This document shows, piece by piece, positions 1-7,338 of a DNA stretch of 16,998 nt. The position numbers and the translations under genes are program-made. The notes below the pieces were generated by a model that worked only from the letters and a program-made list of their open reading frames with translations, searched no databases and was not told the origin of the DNA. Source of the DNA: an uncultured Aquimonas sp. (GTDB lineage: Bacteria; Pseudomonadota; Gammaproteobacteria; Xanthomonadales; Xanthomonadaceae); contig NZ_CALART010000102.1 of assembly GCF_937888285.1 (NCBI RefSeq), positions 1 through 16,998 on the forward strand. The letters are read 5' to 3'. The first letter of the stretch is position 1; each line of letters begins with the position of its first letter.

Positions 1-7
1 CTCCCCA

Positions 8-47
8 GGGGCCCCGTGGAAGAGCGCGGGCTCCTGCCCGCAAGAGC
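8..47 (+). repeat. Family F palindromic repeat, left copy
   Basis: A 40-base unit begins with GGGGCCCC and contains the hairpin GCGGGCTCCTGCCCGC (6-bp stem, TCCT loop). It is followed by AAGAGC and preceded by AAGAGC in the same orientation. A near-identical copy lies in inverted orientation at 16849-16887, differing by about one inserted or changed base near the GGGGCCCC end. It is probably a REP-type element; no protein-coding function is apparent. Confidence 0.7.
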
Positions 48-56
48 CGGAGCAAG

Positions 57-115
<59 letters not shown>

Positions 116-138
116 TGGCATCTGGAGCCGGAGCGTCC

Positions 139-160
139 ATAGGGTGGGCCCTGGCCCACC
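139..160 (+). repeat. Family A palindromic repeat, single copy
   Basis: The unit consists of ATAG followed by the palindrome with arms GGTGGGCC and GGCCCACC around a CT centre. The tail after it (161-190) contains GGCTCGCCGTGATCC, a weaker form of the CTCGCCTCGGT tail seen after most copies. No inverted partner is visible within the next 300 bases, so it is a solitary unit. Confidence 0.85.
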
Positions 161-201
161 ATGCGCTGAAGGCTCGCCGTGATCCGGGTCTGGCCTGCGC
201 C

Positions 202-225
202 GCCTCAGGCGATGTGCCGTGAGGC
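202..225. repeat. Hairpin, unknown role
   Basis: GCCTCA GGC, a GATGT loop, then GCC G TGAGGC forms a nine-pair stem with one bulged G. There is no T-run on either side, so it is not a classical intrinsic terminator. It lies about 120 bases beyond the 3' end of the minus-strand diguanylate cyclase gene and could stabilise a transcript end. Confidence 0.4.
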
Positions 226-342
226 AGAGCCGCGCGCTGCGGTGATACCTCCGGCATGGGCGACGCATCGCGGGATGCCGTGCACCAGCGCTGCGGGGAC
301 TTGCCTGGTGTGAACCACATTGAGGATCGGAGCCAGGCCGCC

Positions 343-2376
343 TCAGGCCTCCCCGGCCGAATCCGCGGGCTCGGACACCACCACCACGCGATTGCGGCCG
401 GCCGTCTTGGCCGCGTACAGCGCGCCGTCGGCTTCGTCGAACAGGCCTTCGGGGCGCAGCCGCGTGCGACCCGACAGCGAGGCGACGCCGACGCTGATAG
501 TGATCGGGGGCAGGTCTTCGCGGCGCAGGTTCTCGACCGCAGCGCGCAGGCGCTCGGCCAGACCTGCGGCGGCCTGCGTGTCGGCGCCCGGGATCAGCAC
601 CACGAACTCTTCGCCGCCCCAGCGCGCCAGCAGGGTGCCGGCGCGCAGCAGGCCCTGCAGGGTGGCGGCGAGCGCACACAGCACGGAATCGCCGACCGCA
701 TGGCCCTGGGTGTCGTTGATGCGCTTGAAGTGGTCGACATCGATCAGGGCGATCGACAGCGGTGCGTGCCGGCTCATTGCGTCAGCCCAGTGCACCTCGA
801 AGCGTTCGACGAAAGCGCGCCTGTTGGCGATGCCGGTGAGCGGGTCGATGCTGGCGGCATGCGCCAGCGCTTCCGCGCGCTTCTCCAGTTCGAGGTTGGC
901 GCGCGCGAGCGCTTCGCGATTGCGCTCCAGCTCGGCATTGGTCTCGGCCAGCTGCTGGCCCAGGCGCCGGCTTTCGCGATAGCGGAAGGCCAGGAGGCCG
1001 GCGATCACCAGCAGGCTCAGCACGCCGAAGGTGGCCAGCCAGCGGCCCAGCGACTCCTGCCGCAGCTTCAGCGCCTGGATCTCCAGGTCACGCTGCAGCA
1101 GCTCGATCTGGCGTTCGGCTTCCTGCGCGCGGTAGGCGCTTTCCATGACCGCGACCCGGCGGTTCATGTCGAGGCCGGCCAGCTGCTCCTGCAGGGCCAG
1201 GCTTTCGATCGCGGTCTCCAGCGCGCGGGTCTCGTCGCCCTGCTCGCGCAGCAAGGGGATCATGAGCCGGTAGCTGTCGAGCAGCTGTGGCTGGTCGTCA
1301 CCGGAACGGAACTCGGGCAGGGCCTGCTGCCACAGCGCCAGCGCTTCGTCCGGCCGCCCCTGGCGCGCGGCGACTTCGGCGAGGGTGGCGCGATAGCGCG
1401 CCAGCGTGCTGCGCTGGCCGATCCGCTCCGCCACGGCGGCGCCGCGCAGCAGGGCCTCGCGCGCTTCGTCGAGCTTGTTCAGGCCGAGCTTGGCGCGGCC
1501 GTTCTCGAGCAGCGCATAGGCCTGCCCCGGCGGGCTGCCGAGGCGCTCGGCCAGCCGTTCGGCCTCCAGCGCCAGGGTCAGGGCTTCGCCGTAGCTGCCG
1601 GCCAGGTTGGCGGTGCGCGCCATGCTGCCGAGCAGGGGCGCCTCGCGCGAAGGGTCGGCCAGGCGACGCGCCTCGGCGAGGCCGCGGTCGAGGTAGCTGC
1701 GCGCGGTCTCGTACTCGCGCAGCCCGGCATAGAGCAGGCCGAGGTAGTGGTAGGTGCGCTCGATCTCGGCCTTCGCGCCGGCCTGCTGCAGCTTGAGGCT
1801 CTCGCGCAGTGACTCCAGGGCGGTGGAGTACAGGCCCTGGTTCAGGCGGATCAGGCCGATGTGGGTGAGCACATCGGCAATGCCGTTGTTGTCCTTGAGC
1901 TGGCGATACAGGTTCAGCGCGCGCTCGAAGCCCGACAGTGCCGGCGACAGGTCGCCCTGGCGGCGCAGCAGGATGGCGATGTCGGTCTCGGCGCGGGCCA
2001 CGCTGGCGGTGTCGCCGCGGCGGCTGGCGCGCTCCAGCACGGCGCGCTGCAGGGCCAGGGCCTCGGGATAGCGGCCGCGGCGGAACTCGATCTGCGCCGA
2101 CACCCGGTCAACGGCGTCTTCCTCGGCCGAACCTTCGGATGCCAGCCCAGCGGCTTCCTTGAGTACGGTGCCGGCCATCGCGAAGTCGCCGCTCGCCGCG
2201 AGGCGCTCGGCCTCGACCAGGCGCGCCTGCAGCGGGGCCGCGATCTCGACCGGCGCGGTCGGCGCCAGCGGATCGCCCGCCCAGCGCTCCTCGACCGGCT
2301 GCGCCTCAAGGGCGACCGGCATCAGCAGCAGGCACAGCGCTGGCAGTGCTCGAAGCAACCGGATCCCCGCGATCAT
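343..2376 (-). CDS. TPR-containing membrane diguanylate cyclase (GGDEF)
   Basis: This 677-residue protein likely makes cyclic di-GMP from two GTP. It has an N-terminal hydrophobic signal or anchor (about 3-25) and a long helical region of tetratricopeptide-like repeats (about 45-415). A membrane span (about 446-466) is followed by a coiled coil (about 467-505) and a C-terminal GGDEF domain from about 508. The active-site motif is GGEEF at 587-591, and the metal-binding loop is DVDHFK starting at about 546. The topology suggests a periplasmic TPR sensor driving a cytoplasmic cyclase. The inhibitory I-site position reads RAGT (578-581) instead of RxxD, so product inhibition is probably absent. 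Upstream, 123 bases separate it from hemD on the same strand, so co-transcription is possible. No strong ribosome binding site is visible at the chosen start, which was selected for the signal sequence. Confidence 0.93.
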   Translation of the reverse strand: MIAGIRLLRALPALCLLLMPVALEAQPVEERWAGDPLAPTAPVEIAAPLQARLVEAERLAASGDFAMAGTVLKEAAGLASEGSAEEDAVDRVSAQIEFRRGRYPEALALQRAVLERASRRGDTASVARAETDIAILLRRQGDLSPALSGFERALNLYRQLKDNNGIADVLTHIGLIRLNQGLYSTALESLRESLKLQQAGAKAEIERTYHYLGLLYAGLREYETARSYLDRGLAEARRLADPSREAPLLGSMARTANLAGSYGEALTLALEAERLAERLGSPPGQAYALLENGRAKLGLNKLDEAREALLRGAAVAERIGQRSTLARYRATLAEVAARQGRPDEALALWQQALPEFRSGDDQPQLLDSYRLMIPLLREQGDETRALETAIESLALQEQLAGLDMNRRVAVMESAYRAQEAERQIELLQRDLEIQALKLRQESLGRWLATFGVLSLLVIAGLLAFRYRESRRLGQQLAETNAELERNREALARANLELEKRAEALAHAASIDPLTGIANRRAFVERFEVHWADAMSRHAPLSIALIDVDHFKRINDTQGHAVGDSVLCALAATLQGLLRAGTLLARWGGEEFVVLIPGADTQAAAGLAERLRAAVENLRREDLPPITISVGVASLSGRTRLRPEGLFDEADGALYAAKTAGRNRVVVVSEPADSAGEA

Positions 2377-2499
2377 GAATGGGCGGCCCGTGGGCTGCGG
2401 GCGACAGGCGTCGGGTGTGGCCCCGATCTGGGCGCAAGTGTATGCGCTGGATCGCGCTGGCGTTGCGGCCGGGTTCCTTCGCGGTTGTGAAGGCTGCGC

Positions 2500-3303
2500 T
2501 CAGCGCGTTGCCGATGCTGCCAGCGCCGAGACCAGCGCCTGCGGTTGCGGGCCCGCGGCCGCCACGATGTCGCCAAATCCGCGCAACCGCGCATGCTCGA
2601 TCAGACGCTCGCTGCTGGCCGCCACGCGGGCGCGCTTGAGCCGTGCGACCGCCTCGGCCGGAAGCTGGCCCAGCACGTTGTCGAGCGCCTCGGCGCTGGA
2701 CAGCAGCAGGCCCAGCGGCGCGCCGGCCGTCAGAACTGCACGCGCATGCCGCGCATCCAGCCGCGCCGGCCCGCGTCGATAGACCTGCACCTCCTCCACC
2801 GCGAAGCCGCGCGCGCGAAGCTCCGGTGCGAGCACGCCGCGACCGCCGGGGGCGGCCACCAGCAGCACGGTCTCGCCAGCGCCTTGCGCCAGGCGCGGAT
2901 GGGCCAGCAGGCCCTCGCTGATCTGCGGGCTTTGCTCGATCGGCGCCAGCACCTCGGCGAATCCCGCGCGGCGCAGCGCCGCCGCCGTGCCGGCGCCGAC
3001 GCCGGCGCCGATCGCTACCCGCGTGGCAATCCGCGGGTCGAGCTGCAGCAGAAAGCGCACCGCGGCGGGGCTGATGCACAGCGCGATCGTCGGTCGCCTC
3101 GCCAGCGCCTGTTCGAGCGCCGCGCCTGCCTGCAGCGGCTCAAGACGCAGCCCCGGCAGGGCCAGCGCCCTGGCACCCGCCGCTTCGATCGCGCGCTTCG
3201 CCGCGCCCTGCTGGCTGCGCTCGCGCAGGCTGATCACCGTCCAGCCCCTCAGAGGAGGCGATATGACAGATGAGTCCGTACTCGTGGGTATCCGCGTGCG
3301 CAT
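2500..3303 (-). CDS. hemD: Uroporphyrinogen-III synthase
   Basis: The product cyclises hydroxymethylbilane to uroporphyrinogen III, the shared precursor of haem, sirohaem and B12. The family is poorly conserved, but its scattered signatures are present in order. These are GWTVISLRE near the start (20-28), SPAAVRFL (about 79-86), IGAGVGAGTAAAL (98-110), SEGLL (129-133), GGRGVLAPELRARGF (153-167) ending in VYRR, and LLSSAEALDNVLG (200-212). The length of 267 residues is slightly above the usual 240-260, because the first 18 or so residues are a non-conserved extension. The reading frame stays open upstream to 3498, but that would overlap the divergent thioesterase gene, so I chose the ATG at 3303. 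The start is uncertain since no Shine-Dalgarno is visible. hemC is not in the window, so hemD is separated here from its common partner. Confidence 0.85.
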   Translation of the reverse strand: MRTRIPTSTDSSVISPPLRGWTVISLRERSQQGAAKRAIEAAGARALALPGLRLEPLQAGAALEQALARRPTIALCISPAAVRFLLQLDPRIATRVAIGAGVGAGTAAALRRAGFAEVLAPIEQSPQISEGLLAHPRLAQGAGETVLLVAAPGGRGVLAPELRARGFAVEEVQVYRRGPARLDARHARAVLTAGAPLGLLLSSAEALDNVLGQLPAEAVARLKRARVAASSERLIEHARLRGFGDIVAAAGPQPQALVSALAASATR

Positions 3304-3388
3304 GCTAGATAGTCTGCCCCGCCGCACCGGCGCCTGTCCGAACGATGCTGTCCATGAGCCAAGCCGCACCGCTGATCGCCGCACCTGA
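3263..3388 (+). CDS. Possible 41-residue leader ORF (low confidence)
   Basis: The ATG at 3263 is preceded at 3251-3258 by AGAGGAGG, the best ribosome-binding sequence noticed in this region. The frame runs 41 codons to TGA at 3388, overlapping the first 44 bases of the thioesterase gene in another frame. The product begins MTDESVLVGIRVRML, with no domain I recognise. It also overlaps the 5' end of hemD on the opposite strand. It could be a translational-coupling leader for the thioesterase, which has no good ribosome binding site of its own, or a chance purine run complementary to hemD codons. Confidence 0.25.
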   Translation: MTDESVLVGIRVRMLDSLPRRTGACPNDAVHEPSRTADRRT

Positions 3389-3842
3389 AGCCACCCTTGG
3401 ACAGGATCTTGAACGCGTGCTGCTGTCGATGCCGCCGCTGCGCGCGATGGGCTGCCGCGTGGCTTGCGTCGAGCCCGATCGGCTGGTGCTGGCCGCACCG
3501 CTGGTCGCCAACGTCAACGACAAGGGCAGTGCCTTCGGCGGCAGCCTGGCGGGGCTCATGACCGTGGCCTGCTGGGGATTGTTCAGCGCGCGACTCAAAC
3601 AGGCCGGGCTGATCGCCGAGGTCTACGTGCAGGACTCGCACCTGCAGTACTTCGTACCGGTGCTGGAAGACATCGAGGCCGAAGCGCGGCTGGCCGAAGG
3701 CGAGGACATCGAAGCCGCGATCCGCAGCATGCGCAGCCGCCGCAAGGCGCGTCTGAAGCTGGTGGCGAGCGTGCGGCTGAAGGATGGGCGCGAGGCGGCG
3801 CGGCTGGAAGGGCGGTTTGTGGCCTTGGGGGCGGTGGGGTGA
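3345..3842 (+). CDS. YiiD C-terminal-type hotdog thioesterase
   Basis: This 165-residue protein resembles the putative thioesterase domain found at the C-terminus of E. coli YiiD. It would be a cytoplasmic hotdog-fold enzyme acting on an unknown acyl thioester. The best marker is the stretch N58-D59-K60-G61-S62-A63-F64-G65-G66, followed by the hydrophobic central helix (SLAGLMTVACWGLF). The C-terminal half is a beta-rich region ending in RLEGRFVALG. There is no acetyltransferase domain, so this is the stand-alone form. A stop codon near 3304 in the same frame limits the start to the ATG at 3345 or the one at 3354, and neither has a clear ribosome binding site. It diverges from hemD with only about 41 bases between the start codons. 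Confidence 0.8.
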   Translation: MLSMSQAAPLIAAPEATLGQDLERVLLSMPPLRAMGCRVACVEPDRLVLAAPLVANVNDKGSAFGGSLAGLMTVACWGLFSARLKQAGLIAEVYVQDSHLQYFVPVLEDIEAEARLAEGEDIEAAIRSMRSRRKARLKLVASVRLKDGREAARLEGRFVALGAVG

Positions 3843-3859
3843 GTGAACCACCGCGTCCG

Positions 3860-4045
3860 ATGTGTCTCTGCAGGCTGCAGCGGTTGGCAGCGGAGCCCTG
3901 CAACGGATGGCCGGAGACCGTGCTCTTTCTCGGAGACATTCCGAACATGCCGGGGCATGCCGCAGTCGCGGACCCGGCATCGGGACGAGTGATCGTGGGA
4001 GTTCACCTTGATCGGCTCGTAGAGCTGACAGAGGACGAAACCTAG
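3860..4045 (+). CDS. Small hypothetical protein, likely a real gene
   Basis: This reading frame gives 61 residues from ATG 3860. A GTG at 3839 would give 68 residues and overlap the thioesterase stop as GTGA, suggesting translational coupling. The protein has a compact conserved-looking core: GWPETVLFLGDIPNMPGHA (about residues 17-35), then VADPASGRVIVGVHLD and an acidic end LVELTEDET. That pattern of proline- and glycine-defined turns, hydrophobic strands and an acidic tail looks like a real small soluble protein rather than noise. I have seen similar short hypothetical proteins in proteobacteria but cannot name a family. No signal peptide or membrane segment is present. The function is unknown. 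Confidence 0.55.
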   Translation: MCLCRLQRLAAEPCNGWPETVLFLGDIPNMPGHAAVADPASGRVIVGVHLDRLVELTEDET

Positions 4046-4095
4046 GAAGAGCCCGAACCCGGCATGGACACAGTGCTGGGCCTTGGCCGGTGCAC

Positions 4096-4225
4096 ATAGG
4101 GTGGGCCCTGGCCCACCGAGAGATCGACCCTCGCCCCGGTTCCCGGGAATGCAGCGCTGCCGCGCGCTGTAGCGCTTGGATACCGAGGCGAAGTGATGGC
4201 CACGGTGGGCCAGGGCCCACCCTAT
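4096..4225. repeat. Family A inverted pair (130 bases)
   Basis: A plus-oriented unit (4096-4117) and a minus-oriented unit (4204-4225) face each other with their ATAG ends outside. Directly inside each palindrome is the family tail: CCCTCGCCCCGGT on the left and, read from the right, CTTCGCCTCGGT. The overall design is an imperfect inverted repeat of about 50 bases per arm, like a REP doublet (REPIN) or a very small MITE. There is no coding capacity. Confidence 0.85.
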
Positions 4226-4478
4226 GGGCGTCCGCGCGGCTTGGATCTCCGCCATCATTGGCTAGCCCTTGTGCTGCCTCCGCGCTCACCGGACGCAACG
4301 CCCGCGGCACGCAGCGATGGCTCGACCTCAGGTCGTGTTGCCGTCCGCTCTACTTGCAAGAGCGCCAAGGCTCGGTAGCGCTCGCTGCACCTTGGAACTG
4401 CACGCGCCTACCGCGGCCCACGCCCCACGCCACTCGTGCGCCCGTGCAAGCCACCGCACGCTCAGCCGTACCGGCTGC

Positions 4479-4507
4479 GAATCCCCAATCCCGAATCCCG
4501 AATCCCG
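4479..4507. repeat. Family D low-complexity AATCCCG repeat
   Basis: Tandem imperfect heptamers alternate AATCCCC and AATCCCG. The same sequence recurs at 9865-9892 and, on the opposite strand, at 16535-16564. It abuts the mutM stop codon. This kind of short tract is scattered in many Lysobacterales genomes in my recollection; its role is unknown. Confidence 0.8.
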
Positions 4508-4511
4508 GCTC

Positions 4512-5324
4512 TCAACGCTGACAGCGCGGACACCACACCGTCGCGCGCTGGCCCAGGGCCATGTGCTTCAAGGGCGCGCCGCAAACCTTGCACGCCTCGC
4601 CCTCGCGGCCGTAGACCAGCAGCTCCTGCTCGAAGTAGCCGGGCGCGCCGTCAGGCGCGAGGAAGTCACGGAGCGTGGTGCCGCCGCGGACGATGGCGTA
4701 GGCGAGGATCTCGCGCACCGCTTCGGCCAAGGCGTGGTAGCGCACCACGCTCACCTTGCCAGCCGCGCGGCGCGGGTCGATGCCGGCGCGGAACAGGCTC
4801 TCGGCGGCGTAGATGTTGCCGACGCCGACCACGATGGCCTGGTCCATCAGGAAGGTCTTGACCGGTGCCGCGCGCCCGCGACTCAGACGGAACAGGTGTT
4901 CACCGGAGAACTCGGCCGACAGCGGTTCGGGCCCGAGCCCGGCCAGCAGCGGATGCACCTGCCCGCGCGCCTGCCAGAGCAGCGCGCCGAAGCGGCGCGG
5001 GTCGTTGAAGCGCAGCAGCTGGCCGTCGTCGAGTTCCAGATCGACATGGTCGTGCGTGCGCACCGGCACGCCGGCGGGCAGCACGCGCAGGCTGCCGGAC
5101 ATGCCGAGATGCAGGATGGCATCGCCGGTTTCAGCGCGCAGGATCAGGTACTTGGCGCGGCGTTCGACGGCTTCGATGCGCTGGCCGGGCAGCTCCTGCG
5201 TGATCTCTGGCGGGATCGGCCAGCGCAAGTCGGGTCGGCGCAGCACGGCGCGGGCGATGCGCCGCCGCAGGAGATGCGGCTCGATGCCGCGGCGGGTGGT
5301 TTCGACCTCGGGCAGCTCAGGCAT
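4512..5324 (-). CDS. mutM: Formamidopyrimidine-DNA glycosylase (Fpg/MutM)
   Basis: This bifunctional DNA repair enzyme removes 8-oxoguanine and formamidopyrimidines and cuts the abasic site by beta,delta-elimination. The 270 residues match the family length. The N-terminus is MPELPEVE, giving the catalytic Pro2 (after Met removal) and Glu3. Lys58 in RRAKYL matches the conserved beta-elimination lysine. The C-terminal zinc finger has Cys245, Cys248, Cys265 and Cys268 with 16 residues between the pairs, and Arg260 in GQRATVW corresponds to the conserved zinc-finger arginine. All key residues are intact. It diverges from the desaturase gene with 89 bases between starts and is read toward a repeat-filled gap. 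Confidence 0.97.
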   Translation of the reverse strand: MPELPEVETTRRGIEPHLLRRRIARAVLRRPDLRWPIPPEITQELPGQRIEAVERRAKYLILRAETGDAILHLGMSGSLRVLPAGVPVRTHDHVDLELDDGQLLRFNDPRRFGALLWQARGQVHPLLAGLGPEPLSAEFSGEHLFRLSRGRAAPVKTFLMDQAIVVGVGNIYAAESLFRAGIDPRRAAGKVSVVRYHALAEAVREILAYAIVRGGTTLRDFLAPDGAPGYFEQELLVYGREGEACKVCGAPLKHMALGQRATVWCPRCQR

Positions 5325-5413
5325 GGCTCGGAACTGTGCCGGCGTTCGTGAAAGCGGGGTGGAGGCGGGCTGCTAACATCTGTTCACTCAAAACGCAGGC
5401 GACGCAGGGTTTC

Positions 5414-6619
5414 ATGGACAACGCATTCTTCGGCTGGGCCACGGAAGGTCTGTTCGGCAACGCATGGTGGCTGGTGCTCGGCGCCTTCCTCGTGATGGCG
5501 CATCTCACCCTGATGTCGGTGACGATCTACCTGCACCGCTGCCAGGCCCACCGCGCGGTGGATCTGCATCCGCTGGTCAGCCATCCGATGCGCTTCTGGC
5601 TGTGGTTCACCACCGCCATGGTCACCCAGGACTGGGTCGCCATCCATCGCAAGCACCACGCCCGCTGCGAGACCGCCGAAGACCCGCACAGCCCGCAGGT
5701 GCTGGGCATCAACAAGGTGCTGTTCCATGGCGTGACGCTGTACCAGAGCGCGCGCAAGGATCGCACGATCCACGCCCAGTTCGGCCACGGCACGCCGACC
5801 GACTGGGTCGAGCGCAAGGTCTACGCGCGCTTTCCCGGCCTCGGCCCCAGCCTGCTGCTGTTCCTCAACATCGGCGTGTTCGGCGTCATCGGCATCACCG
5901 TGTGGGCGCTGCAGATGCTGGTGATCCCGGTGCTGGCGGCCGGCGTGATCAATGGCCTCGGCCACTGGTGGGGCTACCGCAACTTCGAGACCGACGACCG
6001 CGCCACCAACATCAGCCCCTGGGGCCTGATCATCGCGGGCGAAGAGCTGCACAACAACCACCACGCGTTCCCGAGCTCGGCACGCTTCGCCCTGCGCCGC
6101 TTCGAGTTCGACATCGGCTGGGTGGCGCTGCGCATGCTGTCGGCGCTGGGCCTGGCCAAGATCCTGCGGGTCGCGCCCAAGCTCGATATCCGCCCGAACA
6201 TCCAGATGCCGGACACCGACACCGTGCGCGCGGTGCTGGCGCATCGCTTCCAGGTGATGACCGACTACTTCCGCATCGTGGTCGCCCCGCATCTGAAGGC
6301 CGACATGGCCGGTGCGCAAGCCAATCTGAAGGCGCTGCCGGGCCGACTGCGCCGCGCGCTCAAGGATCACGGCCGCTGGCTGAAGCCCGAGCAGCAGGAA
6401 AAGCTCGACCGCTGGATCGCCGAGCACCCGCAGCTGGCGGCGGTCTACGACTACCGCCGGCGCCTGCGCGCGGTATTCGAGCGCACCAGCCAGGGCTCGG
6501 AAGCCACGCTGGAAGCCCTGCGCCAGTGGTGCCATGAGGCCGAGCAGTCGGGCAATGCGGCGCTCCAGCAGTTCGCCCAGCGTCTGAAGGGCTACAGCCT
6601 GCAGCCTGCGCGCGCCTGA
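5414..6619 (+). CDS. Membrane fatty acid desaturase with extra C-terminal domain
   Basis: This is a 401-residue integral-membrane di-iron desaturase of the acyl-CoA/acyl-lipid delta-9 type, which would put a double bond in saturated acyl chains and adjust membrane fluidity. The three histidine boxes are intact: HRCQAH (41-46), HRKHH (78-82) and HNNHH (213-217). Membrane segments are visible at about 18-40, 60-75 and a long hydrophobic stretch around 146-180. ATG 5414 was preferred over the longer frame from 5336, because the family begins just before the first membrane helix and a GCAGGG precedes it. The residues after about 290 form a charged helical tail not needed for desaturation. It resembles the C-terminal end of ISL3-type transposases, a known source of misannotation in proteobacterial desaturases as I recall. 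Confidence 0.93.
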   Translation: MDNAFFGWATEGLFGNAWWLVLGAFLVMAHLTLMSVTIYLHRCQAHRAVDLHPLVSHPMRFWLWFTTAMVTQDWVAIHRKHHARCETAEDPHSPQVLGINKVLFHGVTLYQSARKDRTIHAQFGHGTPTDWVERKVYARFPGLGPSLLLFLNIGVFGVIGITVWALQMLVIPVLAAGVINGLGHWWGYRNFETDDRATNISPWGLIIAGEELHNNHHAFPSSARFALRRFEFDIGWVALRMLSALGLAKILRVAPKLDIRPNIQMPDTDTVRAVLAHRFQVMTDYFRIVVAPHLKADMAGAQANLKALPGRLRRALKDHGRWLKPEQQEKLDRWIAEHPQLAAVYDYRRRLRAVFERTSQGSEATLEALRQWCHEAEQSGNAALQQFAQRLKGYSLQPARA

Positions 6620-6672
6620 ACCCTGCGGACGTGGCTACCGGTCCAGCGCGCGCCTCGCCCTATCATGCGGCG

Positions 6673-7020
6673 ATGCGCGCCCTGACCCTCCTCCTGCTCC
6701 GTTCGCCCGCCCTCGCGTGGGCGTTTCCGAACGCGCCCGCCGAACAGCTGGCGCGCGTCGATTTCGACGGCGACGGCAAGGTTAGCCGCGCCGAGTACCG
6801 CGCCTGGATGAGCCGCGGCTTCCGCGCGATGGACGTCAACGGCGACGGCATGCTGCAGCCGCACGAACTGCCGCCGGGCACGAGTTTCCGCCGCGGACAG
6901 GCGCTGACGCTGGTCGAGCACCACGCGCGCATCGATGCCCGGTTTGATCTGCAGGATGTCGATGGCGACGGTTTCCTCGACGTGCGCGAGCTGACCGCGC
7001 CGCCGCGCCCGGCGCGCTGA
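6673..7020 (+). CDS. Secreted or periplasmic EF-hand calcium-binding protein
   Basis: This small protein has 115 residues and three canonical EF-hand loops. They are D30-x-D32-x-D34 to E41, D54-x-N56-x-D58 to E65 and D95-x-D97-x-D99 to E106, each with the central Gly. The start at 6673 gives a leader MRALTLLLLRSPALAWAF that fits a signal peptide cleaved near 18; starting at 6631 would bury it. Calcium binding is inferred from intact loop ligands. The odd number of EF-hands is common in bacterial EF-hand proteins. It lies 53 bases after the desaturase on the same strand and could be co-transcribed. Its cellular role cannot be told from sequence. Confidence 0.85.
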   Translation: MRALTLLLLRSPALAWAFPNAPAEQLARVDFDGDGKVSRAEYRAWMSRGFRAMDVNGDGMLQPHELPPGTSFRRGQALTLVEHHARIDARFDLQDVDGDGFLDVRELTAPPRPAR

Positions 7021-7338
7021 GCGCGCAACGGCTGCCTGCGATCCAGAGTCTGGTTCGGGGCGAAGGCTGCGGTCGCCTGCAAGCAGGCTCCTACAAACAG
7101 CGACAGCGGGCGAACAAGAAACGGAAGGTTTGCGCTCCGCGGGTTACCCCGCGAAGCCTAGCTGTTTGTAGGAGCGAGCTTGCTCGCGACCGGCAGGATT
7201 GGCACGAAGCGTGAGCCGCAGAGGCTTGACCTGAGAGCGTGTCTACGAAGAGCGCGCGAAGACAGGCGCGTGCCGAGCGCGCGAGCGGTCGCATCAGGCT
7301 TCCGCAAGACCCCACGCCTCGCTTCCCGCATCAAGCGC
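7021..7338. other. Convergent intergenic region with repeats
   Basis: This gap lies between two converging genes, the EF-hand gene (ending at 7020) and the last operon gene (ending at 7339). It contains the family-B inverted pair at 7071-7191. Between its arms is a small hairpin CGCGGGTTACCCCGCG at 7138-7153. The remainder, 7192-7338, shows nothing I can support. No U-tract terminator was recognised for either gene. Confidence 0.55.
7071..7191. repeat. Family B GTAGGAGC REP pair, inverted
   Basis: Two 30-base units point toward each other with their CTGTTTGTAGGAGC heads inside: minus orientation at 7071-7100 and plus at 7162-7191. The palindrome cores differ compensatorily, GCCTGCTTGCAGGC in one and GCGAGCTTGCTCGC in the other, so the stem is kept while its sequence varies. 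This is the well-known GTAG-type REP sequence of pseudomonads and xanthomonads, mobilised by RAYT (REP-associated tyrosine) transposases. Here it sits between converging genes, its usual site. Confidence 0.9.

Larger units (their letters stand above)
4046..4511. other. Repeat-bearing intergenic region before mutM
   Basis: This is the gap between the small gene (ends 4045) and the 3' end of mutM (4512). It contains one family-A inverted pair (4096-4225) and a family-D AATCCCG repeat (4479-4507), the latter only four bases from the mutM stop codon. The stretch 4226-4478 shows nothing I can support. Open frames crossing it are largely translated repeats. Confidence 0.55.

Noticed and set aside
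256..1812. Long 518-residue plus-strand open frame
   Set aside because: It is antisense to the diguanylate cyclase gene, is rich in Gln, Arg and Ala as expected for a GC-rich shadow frame, and has no recognisable domain. The minus-strand frame has clear motifs.
3623..4258. 211-residue minus-strand frame over the thioesterase and small gene
   Set aside because: It starts in a repeat region, includes IGWALAH from the palindrome, and overlaps two better-supported plus-strand genes.
5336..5413. 26-residue N-terminal extension of the desaturase
   Set aside because: The extension is hydrophilic and unlike the family, and ATG 5414 has a better upstream sequence and gives the expected N-terminus.
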